Assembly: GCF_000485595.1 (NCBI RefSeq)
Contig: NW_014577350.1
Location: 96,879 to 141,197, forward strand
Direction: 5' to 3'
DNA from: Priapulus caudatus
Lineage: Eukaryota > Priapulida > Priapulimorpha > Priapulimorphida > Priapulidae
Length of the DNA: 44,319 nucleotides
Shown here: in pieces, positions 18,791 through 32,396 of the stretch
Position numbering within the stretch: position 1 is the first letter of the stretch
How the letters are laid out: each line of letters opens with the position of its first letter
Made by a program: the position numbers and the translations under genes
The notes under the pieces: model-generated
Seen by the model: only the letters and a program-made list of their open reading frames with translations
Told to the model about the DNA's origin: nothing
Databases searched by the model: none

Positions 18791-20800
18791 AGCGCGGGGG
18801 CGGGAGGTGGAGGTACGAGTCCAGAGATTGCGTAGAAGGTGTTCCGCCAAACGGAGTACATATATAGGCTTTACTAAATGGTAGCATTAATACACCACGG
18901 AGAAATCGTAGGCCGTCAGTACGACTTTTGGCTACCCCTGACATACGAGCTGCGACCGTTCATACACTCAGCAAACCGCATAAATACGTCGTATTGTTAC
19001 GACCCCACCAGCTTCATTTAACCCAGCCACGGTGTAATTAACCCCCTAGCTCCTCCGGCAGTAATTACGCGCTGGTGCGAATGCGGCCTTGATTGGAAAA
19101 CGGTTAGTTGCGTTAGTTTTAACCATGGGCGTTGAAAAACGCTGAAATAAAATCTAACATCGCGTCTATAACAAATGCGAACACGTCGACGAACGGGGCC
19201 AACGCAGCAGCAGCAGCAGCAGCACAGCCACGTTTCACGAGCAGCGCGTTTAACCTCTCTCGTCTCGCTCTATCGAACGCTAGTGCTGCCTCCTTGATTC
19301 AGGAGCAACAAACAAGCAGCAAGATGCGTCCGATGTCGTGTTGTCATGGTGGCGTACATTACAACGCGTGTTCCTCAGCCTGCCGAATATAAAGCTTTGC
19401 GCGGACACAGATGTATACATGCCAGAACGTTGGGACTGTCAAAGATATATACGTTCACCATCGCTCTTCGACTGTTTTACTGCGGTAGCGTGCATCTTGC
19501 CGCATAGAATTGTCGCAGATAGATTGCCTTGTTCCTTTAGTCCCGTCAGATATCAAGGGCTTCGAAGAAGGTACAATTCCCGGAGGTGCTATAAGAACGT
19601 ATGCCATATATCTTGAAACGTAACAATCGCAAGCGACGCAATTCCTCGTTTACGGTTTACGCGCGGTTGCTCAAAGCATAAATTGCATACGTAAATCCAA
19701 AATTTTTGCTCATCCCTTGAATGCTTCAATGCGTATGAATTGCGTAGAAAATTCGGGTTAGAAACATTGATTTGCTTTAGGGTTAGCTTGGCATCCATTA
19801 TGAGCACCGATTACATGATCGAATCTTCACTGATTTGTCGACAGATGGGACACGTCAAAATAAGGATACGAGACACGTACGTACAACATATTTTGAAGAA
19901 CAACGGATCCAATAAATCACTTTATTGAGTGATGTAGTTTACGCGGGTAATAGCAGTTAAAATCACTTGAAAAATGCCGTCGTTGTCGGTTCGGATACTT
20001 GATGACTGAGGCGACTATATGACTACGGCTAGAACCCCGTCAATTCTTCGCGTTAGCTTCACGTTTCGAATGTAGAAGAACCCGTTTGCATATCACTTTG
20101 CGCTCTCGCACGCTACAGCAACAAACTCCGAAAGGAATAAATGAATAAACAGGAATCCAAGCGTAGCAAAGTTGAAGGTTTATCATGTCCGATTACTAGA
20201 TTATACTTTCATAGCGTTCTAAATGTTGACTTCTATTTTTAATTTGGTTCTCGCGCGCAACTCAGAGCCCGCAAATATAGAGTTCTGAAAAGAGCTAGCT
20301 TTGATCTCAACGTATATTTTAGATATAGCTTCTCATGCGTACGTGCAGCTGATCCAAGATAATTTACACCTCCAAACTACGTAGTAAAATGTTCTCCCCC
20401 ACCCCCTTAACTAGAATTGCAGATTTAGCCTATTCAACCTTGCCTGTATGGCTTGCTACTGTTTGATGCATCGATAGCTAATTCGGACATGTGCCTAGAA
20501 ACAGCACAGCAGGATCTTCATCTAATTAGTCTTAATTAGTGAGGCTTAATTTAGTCACAATATATCGACTTTATTGTTCAACGTGGAGAATCAATTATAC
20601 TTTCATAATAGGCATACACGTACAGTAGTCATTGACATATGGCTAATCCCCTAATACGGATGGGTTGATTTGTCAGCGATTGCCTATACACTTGTATCTG
20701 TTCTAGCATCAGTGACCAAGCAAACGCGAGCAAGAAAGGGTGAGAAGGGCTGAGTAGTCGTGATGCATTCGAGTAGACAAGACAAAGGAGAGAGGGGATA
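18791..20800. other. No confident gene; one small Ala-rich frame
   Basis: Possible 5' flank or intron of the KCNQ gene. A plus-strand frame without ATG at 19132-19392 encodes a run of seven Ala from a (GCA) repeat (about 19207-19230). It matches no family I know, and a coding role is doubtful. Confidence 0.3.
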
Positions 20801-20802
20801 TA

Positions 20803-20804
20803 TG

Positions 20805-20852
<48 letters not shown>

Positions 20853-20887
20853 CGTACGTGCGTGCGTGCGTGCGTGCGTGTGTGCGT

Positions 20888-20920
<33 letters not shown>
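20803..20920. repeat. Compound microsatellite (TA)n(TG)n(TGCG)n(GA)n
   Basis: Four different simple repeats abut in about 118 bp, beginning with tatata, then tgtg, then tgcgtgcg, then gagaga. It lies about 150 bp before the KCNQ exon. Confidence 0.9.
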
Positions 20921-20922
<2 letters not shown>

Positions 20923-21068
20923 TAGGAGAGGTAGAAAAAGATGACGGCACTATCAGTCTGTGCGCACGGCAAGTCTTGTACTTGTCAAGTACCTCATTGC
21001 ACAAACGTAGCAAGCTTGTGTCCAGGCTATGTTCTAACTTGTTCCGTTGTTTGCATCACAGGAGGGTC

Positions 21069-21373
21069 ATGACTAGAAACATCGGTGACACTCACATAGA
21101 ACTGCTGGAGCAACAAGAGAGAGAACCACTGCAGAATGAAGCAGCCAGCGGCTCAGTCAGTGAGGAACCGCCACCTAGTAGTGGACGAGGACAGGCTCAC
21201 AGCACCTTCCCCTTTCCACAACTGGACTTCCCTCGACCCATAGTCACGTACTTCGGGGAGAATGTGGAGAGACAACGCAGAAGTAAACATTTCAGGTTGT
21301 CCATACAGTCTCGCATCTATAACTTCTTGGAGAGACCCAGCGGGTGGAAATGTTTTATCTACCACTTTGTCGT
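21069..21373 (+). CDS. KCNQ1-like (Kv7) voltage-gated potassium channel, first recognised exon
   Basis: Kv7/KCNQ channels are tetrameric six-helix plasma-membrane K+ channels. The exon encodes a polar N-terminal tail (MTRNIGDTHIELLEQQ...) and ends IYNFLERPSGWKCFIYHFV, which is the KCNQ hallmark immediately before and into helix S1 (human KCNQ1: [20 protein letters not shown]). It ends with 2 nt of a codon at 21373 and the consensus donor gtgagt, a phase-2 boundary at the same place as in human KCNQ1 exon 1. The ATG at 21069 follows an acceptor-like ttgtttgcatcacag at 21060, so a 5' exon may exist, and the true start could be elsewhere in the frame opening at 20976. The S1-S6 exons were not found in the remaining 23 kb. 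Family is secure; the exact paralogue (KCNQ1 versus an invertebrate pro-orthologue) is inferred. Confidence 0.87.
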
Positions 21374-22590
21374 GTGAGTATACTCGCCATTCTTCATTGC
21401 TGTCTTACGAAGAAAATTTCAGTACTTTCCCTAACGCATTTCTTACACAGTTGTAGGCGACAAAGCCTATGCGAATATTTTTGCCGTTGATACTGCTCCG
21501 CTCTGCCGTCGCTTTTTTTTGTCGCTCTGCGTCCGTACGACCTTGGATTGTTTTAGTAATATTTATTCTACATTTTATTACGTTGTGATGAGTTTTTAGC
21601 GCACTAGCTCTAGGAGAGTATCTTACGCATTGAATCTGCATATCATTACCATTCATGCTTCCGCTATGAAATGAATATATGCAATGACGCCAGTATCGTC
21701 AGTGTCTTTACCGTCCATTGTTCCCGTAGTCAATGGAGGGATATTCAGTGTCCACGTTAAGAAGTTATAAAGCCAATGTGAGATACAAAAGTGGTTTTAT
21801 CCGATAACCGTCACAATTTAAGTTGAAATTACAAATATATTGGCGTATGTAAGCTACGGAACGTTTGATCATTATGCAGCTACGTTGCTATTATCTTGTG
21901 ACCTTTTTTTGAACCCTGCGTGATGTGATAAATATTTCTTCGTTTGTTTCATTTATAACAATTTCTAACCCGTTAAGCAGGAGCGAGTAATTGTCAATTA
22001 ATTTCTGCCCCGTATTGGCCGTTTCTATTATTATATTATTGCAATTATGTTGCACTATAATTAGGATGACGTCATCGTATAGCCTTTATTATAGTAACTG
22101 ATAAATACGTGCGCAATTACCCTAAAATCTGATGAAGCTAATCTCCTATTGTTGGTGGTCACGCATGCATTTCACACAGACTCGGTGTTTGTACCGATTA
22201 CGTGTAACATGAGTGAACTGGAGAATAGCAGGTAATATGAACACCGTGTCTGCAGGCAGGCATGCCTTTCTCTTTATGGCTAGTCCAATATAAGCGTCGT
22301 ATATACAGTGTACAAAATACACACGCAGTACAGCGATGAGATATTAATGAGCCACTGAGCTTATAAGTTATGTGAAATGTTTCCTTTGAATGAAGCGCGA
22401 TACGTGTTTGATTCAGATTGAAATTTCAGATTCGATCTGCATATATGAATTGGCATGGTGCGCGAAGTTCAATACAAAATGTAAAATTCATTGACCACAC
22501 ACAGAGCATGGGCTGCAATATTGAGCTATGCCTGTCTTCCCAGCACTCATATTAATATGTCTGACGACCCGCCCCCATACATATATAGGT
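21374..22590. other. Putative KCNQ intron 1, 5' part
   Basis: A/T-rich intron-like sequence after the gtgagt donor. No exon-like continuation of S1 is seen. Confidence 0.5.

Positions 22591-22592
<2 letters not shown>

Positions 22593-22652
<60 letters not shown>
22593..22652. repeat. (TC)30 microsatellite
   Basis: 60 bp of pure tc dinucleotide directly bordering duplication copy B. Confidence 0.95.
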
Positions 22653-22654
<2 letters not shown>

Positions 22655-23575
22655 GATAGAATGATGGGAGATAAACGTGAACGGAAGCGGGGTAGGTGAG
22701 TGCGCGGATGGATGGTGGAGGTAGGTTAGCGCGTGGACGCGTAGAGTGGTGGGAAGGTATACGTGTGGATATAGGTAGGTACGTGAGTAGATGAAGGGGC
22801 TAGGCTACCACTTGTACAGGTAGAGAGGTGGGTAGGCAGGTGACGAAGAGAAGATGCGCGTAGGATAGAATAGTAGATCATGTGGAGAGGTGAGGGTTAG
22901 GTTGATTAACTGACAGAAAACTGGACATGTAGACATACCGCTGGGTTGGCATGCAATTAGGCATAACGCGTTTCGGTGGCCTACAATATATTCGCGGGGA
23001 GGTAAGCACAACGCTAGCCCTAGCACTATAGCTGTGTTCGCTACGAATTACACAGATACTACAGTGCTAGAGCCAATACAGGCTGACAAGCAGGCGGGGT
23101 TAAATGTAAGCAGTATTAGTTAAATCGGCACCATTGGGTCGCAACTGTGAAACCGCGTCGGATCAATAGATGTACGGAGAACGTAATATTACACGTCGCC
23201 AGCATAATATGTTTGACACGTTTCTAAATGTCAAGACCAAGCTAATTCGCGCCCCCTCACTCACCACACCATTCACCACACCCGTGCGTACGTGTGTGCG
23301 CGTGCGTGCATTCGTACATTGTGTGCGCGTGTGAGAATGGGAGTGTGTGTTCGTGCACGCGTATATGCGTGCGTGCGGGCTTGCTTTCTTGTGTGTTTGA
23401 GAAAGAGAGACGGAGGGAGTGTGTGCATGTACGTGTGCGTCTGTGCGTGCGCGCACTTTTACGAGTGTGTGCATGTGTTCGTATGCATGTGCCTGTTGGT
23501 GGCATGCGTGTGGGTCTACTTATGTATGTAGGTCTATATGGGTGGGGGGGTTTGTGCGTGTGCGTGTTTGTGTGT
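22655..23575. repeat. Direct dispersed duplication, copy B
   Basis: Counterpart of 13168-14270, starting with the tail of a 60-bp minisatellite unit directly after a (TC)30 run, and ending at a second (CT)30 run. It lies in the putative KCNQ intron. Confidence 0.8.
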
Positions 23576-23584
23576 GTGTGTGTG

Positions 23585-23588
<4 letters not shown>

Positions 23589-23648
<60 letters not shown>
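23589..23648. repeat. (CT)30 microsatellite
   Basis: 60 bp of pure ct at the right border of duplication copy B, preceded by a short GT run. Confidence 0.95.
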
Positions 23649-23649
<1 letters not shown>

Positions 23650-23654
<5 letters not shown>

Positions 23655-25340
23655 GCGCCACCGCTTAATCTGTCTGAGTGGTCGCATACGAGATCCTTAC
23701 ATTTTCCCGCACCCGAAGCCAAGGAAACAAGTTCGCGTACGAACGTTCCTATCGCTAAAATTCGGTATCGTTGAGGAGTACACGCTATACATAGCTACAG
23801 TGGCATATACAAGGAAATGTCCGTGTCTCATCACTGTCAGTAAGATGCTGACGTTTGAGACAATTAGGCGCACAGGTAGGAAGTGGACCCGAAGCTACGG
23901 TCGGATGCACTACAGCCCGACAGAGCTTTCAGCCGCTCTTACGAGACGAGTACGTGGAACTGACTATGCATTAGCGCCTCTTACCGGACACGCTGATAGA
24001 TAGTGAGTATAGACGCGCCGTAATAGGAAGCTGATAGGTTTGGTCAAATGCGAAAATGCAAGCTTCGTCATTCAATCGTACGTCTATATATATGAGCGCG
24101 TGAACTCATTAGTCAATTTATGCGCACGTGTACGCATGCAGATGCTCTCGGGATAATAGAGATTTGGAAATGCTCCAAGATTTCTCGTGCACATTAAAGC
24201 CTATGCGAAGGCAAAAAAACAACGCGTCTGGTGAACACAGTAACGTGTAGGTGTGTTATATTTCAACTATATGCATCAATAAAAAAATGTATAAAGCACT
24301 CTAAACGTATTTTTAACGCGATTTTGTAATAGAACTACGCGAAAAACGAGTCTGTCGTGACGTCACGCGGATGACGTAGATTTGGGCATCTATTCTCGAA
24401 ATACGAGTCAGCTCGTGGTAACATTGTACAGTAAACCGCCGCTAAACTTGGTTGATCGCCGTAGTAATTCTAGTATTACTCAATAGATGGGACTGGTTAC
24501 GCACACATAAAATGAGTATGCCCAGTCTATACTCACCCCAGTCTTAGAATGATATATTTGACCTATATTTTCCCTTCAAAATAATACTAAGCAAAGGGAA
24601 GCGTTAGTACGACTCGGGTAAAGCAGCGCATATAAGCTTGCTTGGAACTAGCGCCGTGTAACATACGATTTTTATGTCATGATATCACGATAATTAACGA
24701 GTTTTATACCAAATTTTGACAGATAATCATAGTACTAATATCCTACTAACTTAATATATAAGTTTTTTTTATATCTATTGAAATACTAGAATAAATAGAC
24801 ATATGTCTCTACCGTTGCAAAAAAGTACTAGAACAGTCACCGATGTTTATGTACACCGCCGTGAACGATTTGTTATGAGTATTTTTCTCAACAATATCAA
24901 AATAAAGCAGAAAATATTTATACTTAATTTTGACAGATAAGTATAGTACTATTTATAGTAAGATTGGTTACATGGTAATGTTGTTTGCGGTCGATTTCTT
25001 ACAGACTTCTACTCTTTATTAAACGGCTGCACAACGATAACCGTGCCGGTGTGTAGCGTGTATGTCATTGCAGAAGCGCTGAACACAGATATCCAAATCT
25101 ATGTCACGATTAGGCCACGCCCCCTTTCAAATCGAATTGCGTCTCGTTGATTTTTCTGGACTTACTATTGCTTTAAAAGGTACAAAAACACACATTTTTG
25201 ATAAAATACCTAAAGGAAAGCATTAATATGATTACCGAGCTTTTATACAATTGTGACGAAGAGGTGTAATCGCATGACTAAATATTAATGATTAATGATA
25301 ATTGTTAAGCCAAGCATTCCCTGCGTACTATTCATCATTT
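23650..25340. other. No recognised gene
   Basis: An open plus-strand frame continues to 24003, but its beginning is repeat translation and the rest matches no family I know. The remainder is A/T-rich. Confidence 0.4.
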
Positions 25341-25343
25341 GTA

Positions 25344-25382
<39 letters not shown>

Positions 25383-25469
25383 AGAGCTAATAATATCTAG
25401 CTAACTAATATGATTAGCTCTCAATATAATATATATATATATATATATTATAATATATAATATATATAC
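25341..25469. repeat. (TA)n hairpin / cruciform-prone sequence
   Basis: Two long (TA)n arms flank a small inverted repeat, agagctaat at 25383-25391 and attagctct at 25413-25421. The whole 129 bp can fold back on itself. Confidence 0.8.
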
Positions 25470-26690
25470 TACGAGAGAGGAATGAGCACAGAGATAGATA
25501 GAGACAAAACATAGCAACTCATCACAGAACTTGAAAAGGTGTCTCCTGATATTAGCCGCTGGCTGAGTTCTAGGCATTCCGTATTTAATGAATTGATGCC
25601 CTTACCAGGATTATTTTATATCGCTACAGCATAGTAAGCTATACATATCGCGTGGCTCAGATACGGCGAGCAGCCAGAGAGCTGGGATGCGACACCCGGA
25701 TGGATAGTCGGCTATATAGTCACAGTCCGTTGTATTTCTCATCGCCGTGCACGCCGATAGGTAGCAATGTCGCCGAAACTACTAATAAAAATCCACGGCA
25801 ATAGAAATCCGCGGATGAAATAGCCGACGACTGAAAACGTAATACGCCCAAACGCGACCGCGCTCGGACAGAAAATCCTAAGGCACAATCCCATAATCTC
25901 GCTATAGCAAAATTGGAAAGGTAATTTGCCAGCTCGCTTCTACTTACGATGCTAACGAAATCGTGTGCTGCTAATTGCGAGCGCGCGCGTGTCACCACCT
26001 AGCCTATGCCAAACATTAGCACATTTATTTTCGGTACGTATATTTGCTTGGCATCGCGGGTTCTTAGTCAACAAGGGTCGCCATACACGTCACAACAGCG
26101 GCCAAGCTTGGCCAAGCCGAACATTCGACGTCCCTTGATGTGCTCAATATTCGCCCGTATAAGAATCTAACATCGCGGGTCTTTTCTTCACGTTACTGCT
26201 GTTTCGATTCGACGTCGACGCTCGTCGCTTTTCTCTCGCGCCACGCTTTATATTCCACGCAGAGCCACGTATGAAAGCACTTGATAACTGGCAGACCGAG
26301 ACAGCGAGAAGAGGTGGCGCAGACACACACGTGCGCGTCACAACGCACCGTGGCACGCACGGCTACGCACCGGCACCGCACCGCACGCACGCACATCGAC
26401 ACACACACGCGCGCAAATGCACACTAAACACGCCACACCCGGACACGCACGCGTCGTTGCGCGCGTGTGCGTGTGTATGGCGGCTGTGTCTGTGTGGTGT
26501 GTTGTGTGTTGTACGTGCGATGCGTGCGTGCGTGCGTTCGTGGTGTCGTGTGTGCGCGCGCGCGCGTGCACTGCCATACCGTAATGCAGCGTGGGCATGC
26601 CATACCGTGCGTGTTCATGAAGCGTGCACGCCTGTGTAGTGAGAAGATAGTACAAAAGTTATTTAGATTTGAATAGATTTGTTAATAGAG
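25470..26690. other. No recognised gene; short CA/GTGC stretch
   Basis: Mixed sequence with a CA- then GT-rich patch at about 26320-26560. Overlapping frames on both strands there are repeat translations. Confidence 0.4.
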
Positions 26691-28985
26691 AACAGGCAGT
26701 GCAAAATTAAGCTGTCCACGAAACACAGGAATCGAGTCGTGCATAAATTACAGTCTGGAACGTGCCGCTGCAACGAAATGCATACTCCCCCCGTGATAGC
26801 TAGATAATAGTACGGCCTATAAACCTATACACGCTCATATATCCTCATCATGCGCGCCTCGTATTCGCTCAACACATAGTAGCCGCAAAATGTTTATAGC
26901 TCACATTTCTCATTTCATAGCAACGTCCTGAATGCGTTCCGATCATGGTTGGATACTTTCGTGTCGTTAAAACGATTGAACGCGAAAACATCGGTCTCTA
27001 ATGAATGACAGCCACGTATGCATTTAGTTCGATAATCAGCCGGTGTGTCCAAACTCATTATCACCTTTGCACTACTGCAGGGTGTATGCGTGACTGTTTG
27101 TGCACGCGGCTGTCTGTGCGGGCGCGCTGCAGCGTGTGCACGTGTGTGTCCTGTGCGTGCGCGCTGAGCGTGTGGCCGCGTGCCTGCGTGTAATGCGAGG
27201 TCCTCGATTTATTTCGTTTACTTGACACCAAGACTCTTCAATGCGCACGTTTGCCCGCGCGTGTCTATTACGAATCGTCGGCGATGTAAAATTAGAGAAA
27301 CGTGAGTGACACAACGTATGAAAAGATGGCACACACACACACACACCGCCCGGCTCAGCGCGCACACACAAGCGAGTCGTCTATGCGACGATTACAATTA
27401 TCATGTCTATTCGCCCACCACCTCCTCTATCTACGCCACTACGCTAGCTGTAAAACGCGCGTAAACGGCGTTATAGCAGGCAGAGCGTAGCATTTTGCCC
27501 TAACAGCTTTCGCGCAATAAGGTGAATGCCGAAATGTGCTCGTATACGTAGATGGAGGCCGGCCGTGTGGAGATTGCCGATTCCCATATAGCTGCGCCGC
27601 GCGCGCGTGAGATTTTGCCAGCGAGGTAGAGGCAACAGCTAAGCAGTTCGATTAGCAGCTGACTAGCGCCTTCACGTTACTCCGCGTGAAAGCTGTAAAA
27701 CTGTACTGCCGGTAAAAAGCCTGGCGGTACTGCGCTGAAAAACGAACGCTCGTTCCGTTAACGCGCGCCGGCCAAAAGAACAAACAGAGAGCGCGTAGGG
27801 CGCGATTTCTCAATGTTTGTGTCCTGTCGCGCGAAGAAAAATCCGCGAAGTCAACTAGCGCTTCCCTGTTGAGTGCGCGATGTAACTCACTACCGACTCG
27901 TAATGCACAGCGAATCTTGAGTGCACAGGTCCATTTGACATAGCTGCGAACATTATACGGGCCCACAGTGTTACGGAGTGTAACCGATACCGTAAAGTGC
28001 GAGCATGCATTGCCGATAAACACGCATCGCGATCCATAGTATGCCCTAACGGTTTACCTGAGGGGCAATTGCCATTTTATTGATACATTCGCGCGTAAAC
28101 TTGTCTAGAGCGCCGCAGTAGCCTGTGAACGCGTGATGGCATTCAGCCAGGCAATTATCAATCATAATAAGCTTAAGCGATTTTAATGCTAATAGACCAT
28201 TTAATCGCAGCCGCTTAATCTAATTGCCCCCGTGAGATTTAGAAACATCTCCATCTTCGTGCAAACGCATATCTAGCATGAATCGGTTATTTATTATTTA
28301 TTTTCTATTTTTATTTTATAATATTTTATTTCGTATTTACTTTTAAGTTTTAGTTTCATTATTATTTAATTATTTATCATTATATATATTCTTCTAGGCG
28401 AAATTAACGAGAGATGGTCATCAGTTATACTGATGGTGCTTGCCTAGCCTTCGGAGTAGGAGCCTACAAGAGGGCACTGTCCAGGGTAAAACTTGTCTAA
28501 CAAAAATATGCCAAACAAAATTCGAAACTAAGCGCTGAATATATATGATATATATATATATATATACTATAATAGTATAGATAGATAGCAGTATATATCA
28601 TATAAATTTGCCTTGCCACCATATACTAAGTCGTATAACAAAAATACCCATTCAGGCCTCTCATTCAGTCTCCCATTCATGTTTTCCACACATGCTTTAT
28701 TTCCTTTCAATACTTATAAGAATGACCAGTCGTTATTACATCAACTTAGGTAACGCAGACGGGTACCGCGCCCTAGTAGTTAAACTCGACTACGGACACC
28801 AGCCTGTAAACTGCTAATTTGCATTTAAAACTGCATCTCATAGCAGTGCCTATAGACTATAAGCACTGAGCGAGCAAGCGAGACCGTGCGAGAAACGACT
28901 GTATGTCATTCTTTAGAGCAATTCCGATCTGACAAATCCACGCTGTCGTAAAGCACATTTCCCTCAGAAACAACGCCTGTGAGCC

Positions 28986-29013
28986 GCACACACGCACGCA
29001 CGCACGCCACACA

Positions 29014-29081
<68 letters not shown>

Positions 29082-29220
29082 CACGCACGCACGCACGCGA
29101 CGCACACACACACATCGAACACACACGCACCACACACACGCGTACCGCACGCGACACACACACACACACACACACCACACACAACACACACACACACACA
29201 CACACACACACTACACACAC
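28986..29220. repeat. CA / ACGC microsatellite, unit 1
   Basis: (CA)n with cgcacgca interruptions. An identical copy lies at 37356-37590. Confidence 0.95.
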
Positions 29221-29780
29221 GGCCGATTCACAAATCCAACAAAAGTATACGCTTACTCTGTGCGCGACGACTAACGATTTACCAGAACTAGGGCTGCCCA
29301 ATCATTGAGCCGGAAAACAAAACGCCTAATATGTCTCGTACTCCAATCCTCGCGTGACCCAGACAAAACCTACTCTTGCCCGAGAGACGACTTCGCTCAC
29401 TAAGGCGCTGGGGACTTCAAGAAAGCGTCTTCCATGTCTCGCTTTATACTTTGCATGAAAGGTTGGGCCTATATACATTAGACACATTTTTTGGCTGCAG
29501 TTTTATCCACAGGCATGCCCGAAACCACTTCTAATAGCAATGGGAAGGGAGCATTCACGAAACCATTACTACAGTGAAACAAGCAGCTAGTAGTGTCCCC
29601 TGAGAATTTTATGTACATGTAATACGCGCCATAGTCTCTAGCTGGCCCTCAATATAAATTGGGTGCCTTATAATCGACGGAGGGGCAAAAACCACAACAA
29701 AAAAACTGAATCTCATCGAGACAAACTATACTTACATGATCAGCCATATACATATTTACGCTTATGCTACCATCTAGTGC

Positions 29781-29947
29781 TATCTTATCTATCTATCTAA
29801 AACTATCTATACTAATCTATCTATCTATCTATCTATCATCTATCTATCTATCTATCTATACTATCTATCTATCTATCCTATTTATCCTATCTATCTGATC
29901 TATCTACTCTATCTATGCTACATATCTATCTATCTATCCGTATCTAT

Positions 29948-29980
<33 letters not shown>

Positions 29981-30545
29981 TCTATCTATCTATCTATCTA
30001 TCTTAATCTATCTATCTATCTAGCCATCCATCTATCCAGTCCATCTATCTATCTATCTAACCCTCTATACTATCTACTATTCTATTATCTATGTACCATG
30101 TAATCTAGTCATGTATCTATCTAAGTCTATCTACCCCATTATCTACGCATCTATCTAATTCTATCTATCTATCTATCTATCTAAATCGTATCTAGCGATC
30201 GATCGACTCTACTGATACTGTATGTATGCTATGTATGTATGTATGTATCTATCTATCTACTCTACATCATCTAATCTCATCCTATCTATCATATCTGATC
30301 TATCTATCTAAATCTATCTATCTATCTAATCTATCCTATCTATCTAACCTTAATCTCTCACCTATCCATCTATAAAGTCCATCGATCATCTATCTATCAT
30401 CTTCTATCTATCTCAGTCTATCCTATCTATCATATCCTGGTCATCCATCTACCTAGTCTACCTTATCTAATCTAAATCTATTATAACTATCTATCTATCT
30501 ATCTATCGTACTCTATCATATTTACTCCATCTATCTAATATCTAT
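29781..30545. repeat. Interrupted ATCT (GATA) tract, unit 1
   Basis: About 765 bp of tatc/atct repeats with many irregular interruptions; GATA-type on the minus strand. The Tyr/Leu/Ser-rich frame inside is repeat translation. Confidence 0.93.
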
Positions 30546-30952
30546 TTATATAGCTATATCATAAGTATATTATATAGTATATATATATAAATGGATTGCC
30601 GCAACAAGGCAAGATCTTGAACATTCTACAAAGCCAGCTCTCCGTGCCACATCCTTGCATACATTCACCGTCTTAAAATTTCCCCAAGTGCTTCTTTCGA
30701 CGACGCAATCACCTACCCTGAAAGCATGTTTTGCCGTAGGTCCTCTGTAATAGTAGATAGTACAGCCGCCAGCTCTCACGCGGCGTCCCCGTGAGCAGAA
30801 AGGCAGAATCGTGAAAAAAATAAATGCAACTGTCTGCAAGCAGGCCATTTTTCAGTAGTCTATAAACCTAATATTGATGCACGAAATCGGTGACTCAAGA
30901 TTCTCTCTTCCCTTCTCTGTCTCCCCCCTCTCGCGCTCTCGCTCTCGTTCTA

Positions 30953-31097
<145 letters not shown>

Positions 31098-32072
31098 CCT
31101 CTCTCTCTCTTCATCTCTCTGTCGACACCGAACGTGTGCACGTAGGTGTTTTATACATGTAAAAATGTAAACATGTACTGGTTCGTACTTTAGCGGTAAG
31201 TACGAGTTTCTAATGAGAGTTAATTGGCGCTACTGAAGAATGCCTGCATTTCGTCGCCCTCTTTTAGTAACATTACTCTCGTGACGCAGTAAGTAGCAGT
31301 GCCCTCTAGCCACTGTGACACCTCTTCTAGGTAATAAAAATTACCGTGGTTAGCACAGATGTACACGCGCACACGTACATGCATGTACGTACACGCGCGC
31401 ACACATGCACAAGCACACGCTCACGTGCATGCAATCGTTCACGCACACGCATATACGCACACGAACACGAATGCACACGCACAACTATACTTAATTGTGT
31501 CTGTCTTTTGATTTAATGTCATAATCTCTGAAATTATTGAATAAATTATACAAGGTACCTGACTACAATTCTCTCGTGCTACTAGTCTAAGAGTGTAAGG
31601 TGTTCGGCGACAACAGCGAAGCGACAGTAACTGAAAAATGACGATAAATCATATAATTGTCAATTAAATTTCTATATCAGTCGATGGTGAGATTTGGTCA
31701 TTTGCAAATATAAGGTTTACATTCGTTGGCCGTGTTCATCAGAAACGATCAAACGCGAGGTGATTCCTGATTAATGAGCCTGTTTCAGATTGGATAGCTT
31801 GTAAAAGCAGGAAATTACTAGCAATATCTCATCTTTGTGGTCTGCTAACGGCAGGAAATTGGCGCTGAAGACACAGGCGGTGGTGTGCCGCAGTGTTGAA
31901 CTTGGCCATGATTATATTTTAGCGCTAACATTCAATCATTTTATATACGCGTAGCCGCAATATTTCATCAATAAATGTTTTAGCGAAAATTGATGTTTTA
32001 CGATGGGGGAAATTTCCAGCAGAAAATTAGTGCAAATGTGATGCAGCGTCATGGATGATATAATTTATAATT

Positions 32073-32284
<212 letters not shown>

Positions 32285-32396
32285 ATATATAGTATATTAT
32301 TATATATATACTATACTATTAGTTAGTTACTTTATATGTAATAGTATACTACGTCGACGAAGTAACTACGTAAGAAGAGTAGTCGTATTAAATTAA

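Noticed and set aside
18129-18944. 271-codon Ser/Leu/Phe-rich ORF resembling a membrane protein
   Set aside because: Its composition follows from the GA/CT-rich tract, and other frames are equally open.
23663-24003. Possible exon in the plus-strand frame after the CT array
   Set aside because: No start, no recognised motif, no clear acceptor, and no match to KCNQ S1-S6.
27652-28023. 123-codon minus-strand ORF in unit 1
   Set aside because: The matching segment of unit 2 (36097-36354) is shifted and broken, there is no family resemblance, and no splice context.
29915-30103. Small Tyr/Leu/Ser-rich protein found identically in both 8.4-kb units (also 38285-38473)
   Set aside because: It is a translation of the ATCT tract; the apparent identity reflects the duplicated DNA, not selection.
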